DNA of 64,000 nt, from positions 124,001-188,000 of the forward strand of contig DAOUKR010000007.1 in the NCBI GenBank assembly GCA_034421095.1, written 5' to 3'. Positions 1 to 8,604 of the stretch are shown in pieces. The notes under the pieces were generated by a model. That model worked only from the letters and a program-made list of their open reading frames with translations, made no database searches and was not told where the DNA came from. Source of the DNA: JAGWBG01 sp034421095. Its GTDB lineage: Bacteria; Chloroflexota; Dehalococcoidia; Lucifugimonadales; JAGWBF01. Every line of letters begins with the position of its first letter. Within the stretch, counting starts at the first letter, position 1. Position numbers and translations under genes: made by a program.

Positions 1-1061
1 GATGGCACTGGTGGTCTTCCGACAGCGCCGTTATTTCAAAGGAGTACGACGGCAGGACTCCAAATCTGGGGACCGGAATTAGGTCGCCATCCAGCGTGGA
101 CGTTAGCTACTGGCCCAAGGCTCTCAATAACGGGGCTGTCCTCCGTCCACACACCAGAGTCAGGGAAATCACGGTGAGCGCGGATGGCATGGCCCACAGT
201 GCCATCTACTACGACGCGGACGGTCGAGTCCAGGAGCAGACGGCCAGAGTGATTGTGCTCGCCTGTAACGGTATCGGGACCCCGCGCCTGCTCCTCAATT
301 CACGGTCCCCCCTCTTTCCGGACGGGCTGGCCAACAGCAGCGGACTGGTGGGCAAGAACCTGATGTACCATCCCTCCGTCGGCGTTATCGGCGTGTTCGA
401 CGAGCGGTCCGACGGCTACGTTGGCCCCATGAGCAGCACAATGTTGAGCCAGCATTTCTATGAGTCCGACCCGGCCCGGGGTTTTGTCCGCGGCTACGAG
501 TTCCAGGTGCTGAGGGGCATGGGCCCGGTGGCTACAGCCAACGGCGGCTGGGCCAGACACCCCGTACCTTGGGGGCCCGAACACCATCGCCAGTTTGACG
601 AGCTATCCGCCCACAGCATCGGCATAGTTGTCATGTCCGAAGACCTGCCCGAGGAGCACAACGACGTCACCCTGGACTCGGACCTCCTGGACAGCAATGG
701 CATTTCGGCCCCCAGGGTGCGCTACAAGATGAGCGAGAACACCACCAGGATGCTGGCTCATGGGGTTGACCGGGCCAGGGAGGTTATGGAGGCGGCGGGA
801 GCCAGGAAGGTCATAGGAGACGCCGGTAAAATAATTGGCGGTTGGCACCTTCTGGGCACGGCCCGGATGGGAGACGACCCCCGGACTTCAGTGGTGGACC
901 GTTGGGGCGGAAGCCACGACGTGAAGAACCTGTTCATAATAGACGGCAGCATCTGGGTCACGGCGGGCGGTCTCAACCCCACTCCCACCATCCAGGCCCT
1001 AGCTCTGAGGACGGCAGATTACCTGAAAGGCGAGGGGCGCTACCGGATAACGGGCAAGTAG
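1..1061 (+). CDS. GMC family FAD-dependent oxidoreductase, C-terminal part (5' end outside window)
   Basis: C-terminal part of a glucose-methanol-choline type flavoprotein that oxidises an alcohol or sugar with FAD. The frame (codons from base 3) stays open to the window edge, so the FAD-binding Rossmann N-terminus lies upstream; a GTG at 96 is only the first possible start inside the window. The segment DVSYWPKAL near base 96 matches the family's central region. Near the end are the two active-site signatures: HLLGTARMG (around base 845, catalytic His) and GLNPTPTIQALALR (around base 970, catalytic Asn and FAD contact). Substrate cannot be told from the sequence. It is followed after about 115 bases by an amidase in the same direction. 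Confidence 0.85.
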   Translation, partial: WHWWSSDSAVISKEYDGRTPNLGTGIRSPSSVDVSYWPKALNNGAVLRPHTRVREITVSADGMAHSAIYYDADGRVQEQTARVIVLACNGIGTPRLLLNSRSPLFPDGLANSSGLVGKNLMYHPSVGVIGVFDERSDGYVGPMSSTMLSQHFYESDPARGFVRGYEFQVLRGMGPVATANGGWARHPVPWGPEHHRQFDELSAHSIGIVVMSEDLPEEHNDVTLDSDLLDSNGISAPRVRYKMSENTTRMLAHGVDRAREVMEAAGARKVIGDAGKIIGGWHLLGTARMGDDPRTSVVDRWGGSHDVKNLFIIDGSIWVTAGGLNPTPTIQALALRTADYLKGEGRYRITGK

Positions 1062-1176
1062 CCGCAGCCGGGCGCGGCGGGCGGCCCTTGACTCCCCCTG
1101 GGAGCGACCCTATAATCGTTTCATCGCCGGACGGGTCACCATTGGAGACGCAGCCCGGCACGTGAAAGGAGGTGTC

Positions 1177-2607
1177 ATGGAAAAGGCCGATATACCTTAT
1201 CTTTCCGCTACGGAGCTTTCGGGACTCATAAAGAGCAAAGAGGTGTCTCCCGTAGAGGCAGTGGAGGCCTACCTGGAGCGCATTGACCGCCTTGACCCTA
1301 CCCTTCACGCTTATATAACCGTAACTCGTGATGAGGCCCTTCGGGCCGCCAGGGAATCGGAGGAGGCCCTGGCCCGGGGCGAGTACCGTGGCCCCCTGCA
1401 CGGCATCCCGGTAGCCGTGAAGGACCAGGCTTACACCAAGGGGATTCGCACAACCGTCGGATCCCTCTTCTACAAGGACTTTGTCCCGGATATTGACGCC
1501 ACCGTGATAGAGAAGCTCAGAAGTGCCGGGGCCATTCTCCTGGGCAAGCTGAACCTTGCCGAGTTTGGCACAACCGGCACTGTCCAGCCCTACGGCACGG
1601 CCCGCAACCCCTGGAACCTGGAGTATCACACCACCGGTTCCAGCACGGGCGCGGCTGCAGGAACGGCGGGTTTCCTGTGCGCCACCTCCCTCGGAGAGGA
1701 CACCGGCGGCTCCATACGCGGCCCGGCAGCCGCGTGCAGCCTCGTGGGACTCAGGCCGTCCTGGGGCAGGGTGAGCAGGTACGGTGTAAGGCCGGGTGTG
1801 TGGTCCATGGACCACATGGGCCCAATGTCCCGCACGGTAGAGGACTGCGCCATAACCATGCAAGCTATAGCCGGACACGACCCGAAAGACCCCTATACCT
1901 GGAATACTCCCGTCCCCGACTACCGGGCGGCCCTGAGCGGCGATATAAAAGGGTTGAAGGTGGGTGTGGTCAAGGAAGTGACCGACGGCGAGATGATACA
2001 CCCGGAGGTGCGCGACCTGGTTATGAATGCCGTTGGGGTGCTTGGCGAGTTGGGCGCATCGGTGGAGGAAATCTCCATCCCCCTTTCCGCGGAGGCTTGG
2101 ACTATTCTCGGCCCCATCAGGATAGAGGCCCCTCTACAGTACAAGAATTTCCTCCAGAACCGTCTGCAAGAGATTGGACATGACAATCAGATTGCCTACC
2201 TTGTTAACAGCGTTCTGCCTGCCCAATACTATTACAAGGCCCAGAAGCTGAGGACCATCCTGCGCAATCAGGTTATTGAAGCCCTGGAAAACGTGGACGT
2301 GTGGGTGATGCCGACCTCCGGGGCCACTGCCGGGAAGATTGCGCCACCGGGCACTCCCATTAACAGGATTGACAGCCCGGAGAAGGCTCCCTTTGTCGGT
2401 AAGGGAAGCGCCACTCTCGTGACTGCCATGGCCAGCGTGTCCAGCACCCCCGCCATCAGCGTTCCCTGCGGCTTCGGCTCCAATAACCTGCCGGTCGGAT
2501 TGCAGATAGGGGGGAGAAACTTCGACGAGAGCACCGTACTGAACGTGGCCTATGCCTACGAGCAGGCCACTCCCTGGCATACCATGAGGCCGCCGCCACC
2601 GATATAA
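1177..2607 (+). CDS. Amidase signature family hydrolase (GatA-like)
   Basis: Amide-bond hydrolase of the amidase signature family, 476 residues from the ATG at 1177. That start has a strong Shine-Dalgarno (AAAGGAGG, 1165-1172) four bases upstream; the GTG at 1162 would lie before this site and is less likely. The Ser-cisSer-Lys machinery is visible: the Lys in HGIPVAVKDQ, the Ser-rich stretch in TTGSSTGAAAG, and the nucleophile region GEDTGGSIRGPA. It resembles the GatA subunit, but no gatB or gatC is adjacent, so it is more likely a catabolic amidase acting on small amides than a tRNA amidotransferase. Substrate unknown. Confidence 0.88.
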   Translation: MEKADIPYLSATELSGLIKSKEVSPVEAVEAYLERIDRLDPTLHAYITVTRDEALRAARESEEALARGEYRGPLHGIPVAVKDQAYTKGIRTTVGSLFYKDFVPDIDATVIEKLRSAGAILLGKLNLAEFGTTGTVQPYGTARNPWNLEYHTTGSSTGAAAGTAGFLCATSLGEDTGGSIRGPAAACSLVGLRPSWGRVSRYGVRPGVWSMDHMGPMSRTVEDCAITMQAIAGHDPKDPYTWNTPVPDYRAALSGDIKGLKVGVVKEVTDGEMIHPEVRDLVMNAVGVLGELGASVEEISIPLSAEAWTILGPIRIEAPLQYKNFLQNRLQEIGHDNQIAYLVNSVLPAQYYYKAQKLRTILRNQVIEALENVDVWVMPTSGATAGKIAPPGTPINRIDSPEKAPFVGKGSATLVTAMASVSSTPAISVPCGFGSNNLPVGLQIGGRNFDESTVLNVAYAYEQATPWHTMRPPPPI

Positions 2608-2747
2608 AGGCCGTTAGCACCACCAAGCCGGACAAAATCAAGGCCCTTCACGTTGAGCCTCAGGTTGACACTATAGATGAGAGGCTTTTGGACTAAACTA
2701 TTTTACCGACACCGCCTAGAACATATCAATGGAGACCAGAGTTTGGC

Positions 2748-3248
2748 ATGAATAAAGGATACGAGCACGACGGGGAATACAACCGGATGAGGGGAGAATA
2801 CCTTGGCTTGATGGCGAGTCTGGAATTCAATTTGACCTTTTTGTTGGTCGAATGGCTGGATGTGGAGAATCATCGGGAAGATTTCCGTAAGTGGTTCATT
2901 GAGGCACCCATACCATTCCGTGCGAAAGTGGTTTTGTACGAATCTGTAACCAAGAACAACACCATGCTTGATCAGTTTGGCGATATTCCGGCGCAGATGC
3001 GAGAGTTCTATAGTTTCCGTAATACTCTGGCTCATTCCTTCCGGCAATCGGGGAATATTACGACATCGAAGGGCATGGAAGTATCGGGTGAGCAGGCTTC
3101 ATTGGAGGTTTTGCAAGATAAGCTGGAACGGTTGGCAGTCTTGGATAATTTGATCTTGAACCTTCTGGGTTGTGCGATTGAGGGACCTCCCGTGCCGGTA
3201 TTCACTGACGACTTTGCCGATTGGCCATATGGGGTGTTCCTTCCTTGA
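2748..3248 (+). CDS. Hypothetical protein with HEPN-like RX4H motif
   Basis: 166-residue, mostly alpha-helical acidic protein that I do not recognise by name. The ATG has a GGAG about 13 bases upstream. It holds the sequence FRNTLAHS (around residue 91), an R-X4-H pattern typical of HEPN-fold proteins, preceded by amphipathic helices (EFNLTFLLVEWLD and later LEVLQDKLERLAVLDNLILNLL). This suggests a HEPN-like helical bundle, possibly an RNase or a relic of a toxin. No partner antitoxin or nucleotidyltransferase lies next to it. Codon use is more AT-rich than in the amidase before it, which hints at separate acquisition. The function remains unknown. Confidence 0.55.
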   Translation: MNKGYEHDGEYNRMRGEYLGLMASLEFNLTFLLVEWLDVENHREDFRKWFIEAPIPFRAKVVLYESVTKNNTMLDQFGDIPAQMREFYSFRNTLAHSFRQSGNITTSKGMEVSGEQASLEVLQDKLERLAVLDNLILNLLGCAIEGPPVPVFTDDFADWPYGVFLP

Positions 3249-3395
3249 TTTGACATAGGACTTATGCAGTTGGAGCCAATTTTTTAACTGGATAAGCTTA
3301 CCAGCAAGCGCAATTTCGTATCCAAGTGTGTAACTCCTATGACAGCCATGTGCGCTTCTTTGGGGACAACACCGGAGTTATACCAAGGTCTCCCA

Positions 3396-4802
3396 CTATG
3401 GAACCAGCCGATAGATGCCGTCGTTGCGGGAGAGGACGTACAGGTTGAGGTACAGGTCCTGGCCGAATGAGGTGATTGACAGTTCCGAGTCGGCCAGGAG
3501 CATGTGCTCCGTGACTGAGCTACCGTCGTACCGGAGGCCCCAGATTCTCCCGGAGCAATAGTCACCGTACACGTAGGCACCCAGCAATGACGGTATGCCC
3601 CGGCCGCCGTAGATGTACCCGCCGGTGACCGAGCAGTTGCCGTCTGAGCGGCTGTACTCCGCAACGGGTAACTCCAGGCCGGCCTTGTCGCAGTCGGAGG
3701 GCGGAGAGAAGCACTGTGTCCCTTCCATAACATTCCAGCCGTAGTTCAACCCCTTCTTCACCACGTCCACCTCTTCCAACCTGTTCTGCCCCACGTCCGC
3801 TACCCATAAGGCTCCGGTACGCTCGTCGAAGGAGAAGCGCCAGGGATTGCGCAGCCCGTAGGCCCATATCTCCTCCCGTGCGTCTGGCACGCCAACCAGT
3901 GGATTGTCCAGTGGTATTTGGTAGCCCCGGCTGTCGGACGCGTCCTTTACGTCTATGCGCAGTATGGAGCCGAGAAGGGTGCCGGCGTTCTGCCCGTTGC
4001 GGTGAGGGTCGCCACGACTGCCCCCGTCTCCCAAGCCGACGTACAGGTAGCCGTCAGGCCCGAAGGCAATCTGCCCGCCATTGTGGTTGGAGAAGGGTTG
4101 GGCCACCTGCATGATGACCGTCTCACTGTTGGGGTCAGCTGTCTTTGGATCATTCGGGCTGACGGAGAATCGGGACAGCACGGACCGTCTGGGACTTGCT
4201 GCGGAATAGTAGACGTAGAAGTACCCGTTGTACTTGTAGTCCGGGTCGAAGGCCAAGCCGAGCAGTCCCTCCTCGTTGCCGCCCTCGTTAACGCGATCGC
4301 CGATGTCCAGGAAGGTATCAGCTTCAGTTACCCGATGGTCGTCGGGGAAAACGCGAACGTATCCTTCCTGCTCCGTGACAAATATGTGGTCATGCCCGTC
4401 ATCGGGCTGGACCAGGTTGGTCAACCGCTGGAAGGTCAGATTGGGAAAGGCGCGCTCGACGTTCATGGTCTGTAATGGTCTGGGCGCTAGTCTTCCCTGG
4501 TTGCTGGCAACCAACGCTAGGTCAAAGATGTCCACCAGTCCGTCGCCGTTGGCGTCCGCGCGGGGCTGATTGACGGGACGAAGGCCAAAGCCGGCGACCA
4601 CGATACCCAGGTCATGGGCGTCAACGAATCCGTCCTCGTTGATGTCTCCCACGTCCTCGTAGAGAGCGTTGTCGTTGGCGGAAGCGGGACTTACGGACAC
4701 CCTCAATACGCTTCCCTCAACCGGAGGAACATTGCCACCGACTACCAGGCCAATCAAGAGAAGGAAAGCGGCCAGGAGCGGGAGCTTGTTGGGCATTGTC
4801 AT
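3396..4802 (-). CDS. Secreted PQQ-type glucose/sorbosone dehydrogenase with dockerin-like calcium repeats
   Basis: Exported beta-propeller sugar dehydrogenase. The start at 4802 (MTMPNKLPLL) is preferred: it follows an AAAGG site, begins directly with a signal peptide, and avoids overlap with the gene ending at 4816; a longer frame reaches 4889. Residues 1-30 are a hydrophobic signal. Residues about 50-103 contain two calcium-loop repeats (DINEDGFVDAHDL and DANGDGLVDIFDL) as in dockerins. The rest is the GSDH propeller with GLAFDPDYKYNGYFYVYY, GGQIAFGPDGYLYVGLGDGG and YGLRNPWRFSFD. Known relatives oxidise aldose sugars with PQQ and pass electrons to a periplasmic or surface chain. No pqq biosynthesis genes are in the window. 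Confidence 0.88.
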   Translation of the reverse strand: MTMPNKLPLLAAFLLLIGLVVGGNVPPVEGSVLRVSVSPASANDNALYEDVGDINEDGFVDAHDLGIVVAGFGLRPVNQPRADANGDGLVDIFDLALVASNQGRLAPRPLQTMNVERAFPNLTFQRLTNLVQPDDGHDHIFVTEQEGYVRVFPDDHRVTEADTFLDIGDRVNEGGNEEGLLGLAFDPDYKYNGYFYVYYSAASPRRSVLSRFSVSPNDPKTADPNSETVIMQVAQPFSNHNGGQIAFGPDGYLYVGLGDGGSRGDPHRNGQNAGTLLGSILRIDVKDASDSRGYQIPLDNPLVGVPDAREEIWAYGLRNPWRFSFDERTGALWVADVGQNRLEEVDVVKKGLNYGWNVMEGTQCFSPPSDCDKAGLELPVAEYSRSDGNCSVTGGYIYGGRGIPSLLGAYVYGDYCSGRIWGLRYDGSSVTEHMLLADSELSITSFGQDLYLNLYVLSRNDGIYRLVP

Positions 4803-4815
4803 TGGCTGTCTACCT

Positions 4816-5619
4816 TTACTTGTACTTGCTCTGCACATCGACACCCAAATGGCAGAGTATTGCCCGTCCGCCGGGGCTTTTGGGGGCATTTGGATTCAAG
4901 CTAGCTGCTCTCGCCAGAGTTGTGTCGTATCTTGTTAAACCCTGTTCCTCGGTGAGGTCTTTTGGCAGATATTGATTCCAATACTTGACCCGAAGGGCAA
5001 CAATGGCAATGGCCTGTTTAGCCCTCACTCGTTTAACTACCGTCTCCTTAACAAATTCTTCGGCTAGGCGCGTCGAGTGCAAATCCCTCATCGCATTATC
5101 TAATTGATGGTTGAACGAGACATTATGGTATGGTACATGATGGATAACCGCGAGCTTCTTGCCCAGTTCTGAACGCGCCTCCTCGCAGGACACCCCACGC
5201 CCCATAGCCAACGCCTTGACGAGTTTTGCGAGACCTAGCCTGTTATTCCAATATTTGAAACCGCCGTGCCAAGCGAACTGGGGGTCCAGGAACGTAAACG
5301 GCAGGACACCCTCCAATGATTCCTGTTTTAAGTTAGCGAGTATAGCCCGTCGAAAGTCATGGTCCTTGTCTCCGTCGTAGTCCTCAGAATCAAGCCCGGG
5401 GTGGAACATCAGCACGTAGATAGAGGCATTCAGCATGTCTCCCATGAAAGGGCCAGGGAGTAGCCCCAGGTGGAGGCGCTTGTCGTTGGGGGTATAGGGA
5501 GTTTCCTGGTCGACAACGTATTGCTTATTCTTGGGGGATTTCAGAACATTAGCATCAGCCTTCAGGATGTAGGGGGGAGAGTCCGCATCCCATTTTTGCC
5601 ACGCACTGAGAAGGTCCAT
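4816..5619 (-). CDS. Conserved hypothetical protein, 267 aa
   Basis: Soluble protein whose function I cannot name. The ATG at 5619 follows AGAGGAG with six bases spacing; the GTG three bases earlier is less likely. Conserved-looking patches are IYVLMFHPGLDSEDY (about residue 85), LPFTFLDPQFAWHGGFKYW (about residue 125) and VIHHVPYHNVSF (about residue 175), followed by a charged helical C-terminus. The proline-glycine loop after a hydrophobic strand and the later His-rich loop resemble an enzyme core, perhaps a glycosylase-like fold, but that is a guess. It ends 13 bases before the signal-peptide start of the sugar dehydrogenase, so the two are probably co-transcribed. Confidence 0.65.
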   Translation of the reverse strand: MDLLSAWQKWDADSPPYILKADANVLKSPKNKQYVVDQETPYTPNDKRLHLGLLPGPFMGDMLNASIYVLMFHPGLDSEDYDGDKDHDFRRAILANLKQESLEGVLPFTFLDPQFAWHGGFKYWNNRLGLAKLVKALAMGRGVSCEEARSELGKKLAVIHHVPYHNVSFNHQLDNAMRDLHSTRLAEEFVKETVVKRVRAKQAIAIVALRVKYWNQYLPKDLTEEQGLTRYDTTLARAASLNPNAPKSPGGRAILCHLGVDVQSKYK

Positions 5620-5682
5620 CACTCACTCCTCTTCTCTTTAGGTAGTGCTTAATAAAGCACGGGTAAGCTTCCTGTCCCTCGA

Positions 5683-5742
5683 TGGGAGAGGATTGAGGTG
5701 AGGGTGATACGCGTTGTGCCCCCTCATCCTAACCTTCTCCCA
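5683..5742. repeat. Imperfect 22-bp inverted repeat (dispersed hairpin element)
   Basis: Left arm 5683-5704 (TGGGAGAGGATTGAGGTGAG...) pairs with right arm 5721-5742 (CCCTCATCCTAACCTTCTCC...) with a 16-base loop. The adjacent GGGGAGAAGG extends a second smaller hairpin with the right arm. It lies in the gap between two minus-strand genes. The shape is that of a short non-coding dispersed repeat rather than a clean terminator, because no T tract follows on either side except a TTTTTT at 5759-5764. Confidence 0.6.
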
Positions 5743-5801
5743 CCAGGGGAGAAGGAACTTTTTTGACATCCTCTTAAGGTGGGCAAGAGCAACCCTCCCT
5801 G

Positions 5802-6767
5802 CTACTTGACCAGTAATGCTTGAGGCATAATCTCGAAGGTGGCAGGCAGGAAGCCTATCACCTGGCCATCAGCTTCAACCAGGACGGGACTGCCGGCTAT
5901 TGCTGTTATTCTTTTGCCTCGACGGGACCTCACCTTGGGATGGGTGAGGTGGGTCCCGCGCCTGAGTCTGGGGAAGTTCAATAGACTCTCTGCGAATCCG
6001 AAGTCGCCAAGGATAACAATGTCGAACAGGCCATCGTCCATCCGGGCATCAGGCGCTGCCTTTATCCCTGCGCCGAAGTATTTGCCGTTGGCGACAACGA
6101 AATCGTTAATGATGGATACCTGTTCTTCCTCACCGTCTACGCTGAATGTGACGGTGGGATTTTTGTAGGAAGCCAGAGTTGACACGAGACTCCAAAGAAG
6201 ACTGGCCTGAGCGCCGAAGGCCTTGGTGGTCCTGTTCATTTTGTCCGCTATGACTCCTCCAGACCCGAAATCGGCGACGTTGAGGAAATACCTGGCCTCA
6301 GTGGGTTCGGGAGAGCCAGAGCTTGTATCCGCGTGCTCCGAGGCCACTACTTTCCCGACGTCCACACGCCTGGCTATGCCCTCGCCCAAAGCCCGTAAAG
6401 CTGCGGAAAACTCTCCGGGAATGCCCAGATTCCTGCGCATGTCGTTCCCTGTGCCCAAGGGCAGAAACCCGAAGGCAGCGCCCGTGTTGATAGGCCCAGT
6501 TTCTCCGAAGAAGCCGTTGAGCACCTCGTTGACGGTCCCGTCTCCACCGAGAGCAACCACAAGCTCGTACCCGGACTTCATAGCGTGCCTTGATAGTTCC
6601 GTGGCGTGTCCACGGTGTTGGGTCATCTCCAAGTCAAAGCTGCCTCTAAAATTCTCTTTCATACGTGGGTAAATCCGGTCCCAGTTCCTTCCGGTCCGTC
6701 CGTTGGCCGAAGCCGGGTTGGCTATAATCATGGTCTTTGGGGGCCTGCTCACGTCACTTACGCCCAT
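5802..6767 (-). CDS. Diacylglycerol kinase family lipid kinase (YegS/BmrU type)
   Basis: ATP-dependent lipid kinase of the DAGK catalytic family, about 321 residues. Start at 6767 is chosen because it overlaps the stop of the upstream DUF951 gene by ten bases; a longer frame to 6845 would run deep into that gene. Visible motifs are MIIANPASANGRTGRNW at the N-terminus, the glycine-rich nucleotide loop VALGGDGTVNEVLNGF, the following LGTGNDMRRNLGIP, and DARMDDGLFDIVI near the C-terminal domain. Members phosphorylate diacylglycerol, phosphatidylglycerol or sphingoid-type lipids at the inner membrane face. Third gene of a pyrF-DUF951-kinase run, with likely translational coupling. Confidence 0.88.
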   Translation of the reverse strand: MGVSDVSRPPKTMIIANPASANGRTGRNWDRIYPRMKENFRGSFDLEMTQHRGHATELSRHAMKSGYELVVALGGDGTVNEVLNGFFGETGPINTGAAFGFLPLGTGNDMRRNLGIPGEFSAALRALGEGIARRVDVGKVVASEHADTSSGSPEPTEARYFLNVADFGSGGVIADKMNRTTKAFGAQASLLWSLVSTLASYKNPTVTFSVDGEEEQVSIINDFVVANGKYFGAGIKAAPDARMDDGLFDIVILGDFGFAESLLNFPRLRRGTHLTHPKVRSRRGKRITAIAGSPVLVEADGQVIGFLPATFEIMPQALLVK

Positions 6768-6952
6768 CCACGGCCTACGACTTCCTTCACCCGTCGTTCC
6801 AGATACGACCTCTGCAGGAGCACCCGGTGCTCGCACTTGCGACACTTTATACCTATGTCGGCCCCCAACCGTACCACTTCCCAGAGATTATTGCCGCAGG
6901 GGTGCATCTTCTTCAGTCGGAGCACGTCTCCCAATCTAAGCTCTAGGACCAT
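6758..6952 (-). CDS. DUF951 family small protein
   Basis: 64-residue protein matching DUF951: LRLGDVLRLKKMHPCGNNLWEVVRLGADIGIKC, then a second cysteine pair (CRKC) and RSYLERRVKEV. The family usually has the HPCG motif and a CxxC, suggesting a small metal- or nucleic-acid-binding SH3-like fold; the molecular role is not known. Its ATG overlaps the last codons of pyrF (ATGGTCCTAG), and its own stop overlaps the start of the lipid kinase, so all three are very probably translated as one unit. Confidence 0.82.
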   Translation of the reverse strand: MVLELRLGDVLRLKKMHPCGNNLWEVVRLGADIGIKCRKCEHRVLLQRSYLERRVKEVVGRGWA

Positions 6953-7776
6953 CCCTTACCCTCACTCACAAGAGTCCGGTTGATTTCGTCCCTCAACCTG
7001 AGGGCCTCCCTGCGGGCTGCAACAGCGAAGTCATGCCCGCCGGATGCGTATAGCACCTGTCGGGAAGAGTTTATGACAGCGCGACGACCCCTGGAGTCAG
7101 TACCGAAACGCACGGCATCCTCAAGGCTGCCACCCTGTGCTCCCACTCCGGGTATCAGAAACACCATATCCGGGCACAGTTCCCGGAGCGCGCTTAGCTC
7201 GTGGGGGTAGGTGGCTCCAACCACGAGACCCAGATTGCCGGATGTGTTCCACCGGCGACACTTTAGGGCTACGTGCTGGTATAGCGGGCGATCATCCCCG
7301 TCGAATGGCGCTCTTACATCCTGGAAATCCCCGGCGCTCTCGTTGGAAGTGCGACAGAGGGCAAAGACCCCTTTATCTTCATAAGCAGGAGGCACTACGG
7401 CATCCTCGCCCATATACGGATTTACAGTCATCGCGTCAAAGCCCCATACTTCGAACATGGCCTTGCAGTAGGCATTCATGGAAGTACCAATATCCCCTCT
7501 TTTGGCATCGCCGATGACCGGAACATCGCCTGTGACTTCTCGTATGTGCTGTACCGTGCGTTCAAGGGCTTTCAGGCCCTCCAGTCCCAGGGCCTCGTAG
7601 AAGGCAAGGTTGGGTTTGTAGGCGCACACCAGATCGGACGTGGCGTCTATGATGGCGCGGTTGAACTGAAATATGTCCTTCACCGGCATCCGATGTGGGT
7701 CCGGATCCAGCCCAACACAGAGCAAACTGCTGTGGGCCTGGGAAGCAAGTTGTAGCCTGTCAAGGAACCTAGCCAT
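6943..7776 (-). CDS. pyrF: Orotidine 5'-phosphate decarboxylase (type 2)
   Basis: Last step of UMP synthesis: decarboxylates OMP to UMP in the cytosol. 277 residues, a TIM-barrel of the longer type 2 form. The catalytic loop GDAKRGDIGTSMNAY (about residue 90) holds the Asp-Lys-Asp group; upstream are LCVGLDPDPHR and YKPNLAFYEALG, and the phosphate-gripping region PGVGAQGG lies near residue 220. Head of a minus-strand operon with DUF951 and a lipid kinase. The gap to sfsA at 7906 is divergent and should hold promoters in both directions. Confidence 0.93.
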   Translation of the reverse strand: MARFLDRLQLASQAHSSLLCVGLDPDPHRMPVKDIFQFNRAIIDATSDLVCAYKPNLAFYEALGLEGLKALERTVQHIREVTGDVPVIGDAKRGDIGTSMNAYCKAMFEVWGFDAMTVNPYMGEDAVVPPAYEDKGVFALCRTSNESAGDFQDVRAPFDGDDRPLYQHVALKCRRWNTSGNLGLVVGATYPHELSALRELCPDMVFLIPGVGAQGGSLEDAVRFGTDSRGRRAVINSSRQVLYASGGHDFAVAARREALRLRDEINRTLVSEGKGWS

Positions 7777-7905
7777 CTTTTCTCCCCGTGAATCAGGGCC
7801 GTGTTGGGGCTATTATATCTTCACCACACTTCCGTGACTACCCGCACTTCGTTCCTGTTGCCACAGCTGCCGAGGGTTGCTACCATTGACCGGAAGAATT
7901 TTTGT

Positions 7906-8604
7906 GTGAAAGTTAGATTGCGTTTTGGCGAACTGGTCGAAGGCCGTTTCATCCGGAGGTTGAACCGCTTTGCCGCCCTGGTTGACGTTGACCGCGTGGA
8001 GAGGACCGTGCATGTCGCCAACTCAGGGAGGATGCGAGAATTGCTGGAAGAGGGCCGGCGGGTGTTCCTGAAGCCGGCGCCGGAAGACCACCGCAAGACC
8101 GCCTTCGACCTGGCACTTGTGGACCTGGGACATACCCTGGTGTCTGCCGACGCACGGCTGCCCAACGCTCTGGTCTGCGAAGCTCTGGAGGCGAAGAGGT
8201 TGCCCCAGTTCGCAGGGTACGACCATTTCATAAGGGAGGTTACCTACGGGGAAAGCCGCCTGGACATCGCGTTGGAGGGTCCCAAGGGCATGTGCTACGT
8301 GGAAACCAAGTCTGTCACTCTGATTGAGGATGGAACGGGTCTTTTCCCGGACTCTCCTACCATTCGTGGCAGGAAGCACGTAGATAGCCTGTCCAAAGCT
8401 GTCCAGGAGGGATACCGCGCTGCGGTGTTCTTCGTGGTCCAGAGGGACGATGCCCAGGCCTTCTCACCCAACGACGTTGCCGACCCTCAGTTCGGCGTGG
8501 CCCTGCGCCATGCGCTGAGTCAGGGCGTGGAAGTCTACGCATACAGGTGTCGTGTTACCACGGGTGAGATAGCCCTGTCAGACCCGCTACCGGCGAAATT
8601 ATGA
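7906..8604 (+). CDS. sfsA: SfsA family DNA/RNA nuclease-like protein
   Basis: Homologue of sugar fermentation stimulation protein A. The GTG at 7906 (VKVRLRFGELVEG) is preferred over the frame's earliest start at 7801, because the family normally begins shortly before the FIRRLNRFAALV segment; GGAAG lies 10 bases upstream. About 232 residues. Recognisable blocks are VHVANSGRMRELL, TAFDLALV, GESRLDIALEG, YVETKSVTLIEDG and FPDSPTIRGRKHVDSL. The D-I-A-L...V-E-T-K arrangement is the PD-(D/E)XK-like core reported for the family. Physiological role in this organism is unclear. Its TGA overlaps the next gene's ATG. Confidence 0.87.
   Translation: MKVRLRFGELVEGRFIRRLNRFAALVDVDRVERTVHVANSGRMRELLEEGRRVFLKPAPEDHRKTAFDLALVDLGHTLVSADARLPNALVCEALEAKRLPQFAGYDHFIREVTYGESRLDIALEGPKGMCYVETKSVTLIEDGTGLFPDSPTIRGRKHVDSLSKAVQEGYRAAVFFVVQRDDAQAFSPNDVADPQFGVALRHALSQGVEVYAYRCRVTTGEIALSDPLPAKL

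Noticed and set aside
973..2001. Long minus-strand open frame opposite the GMC and amidase genes
   Set aside because: Its protein has no domain-like pattern and overlaps two well-supported genes; a result of GC-rich codon use.
2610..2699. Coding-like frame after the amidase stop (ends KPDKIKALHVEPQVDTIDER...)
   Set aside because: No start codon or ribosome site; perhaps a remnant, but too short to support.
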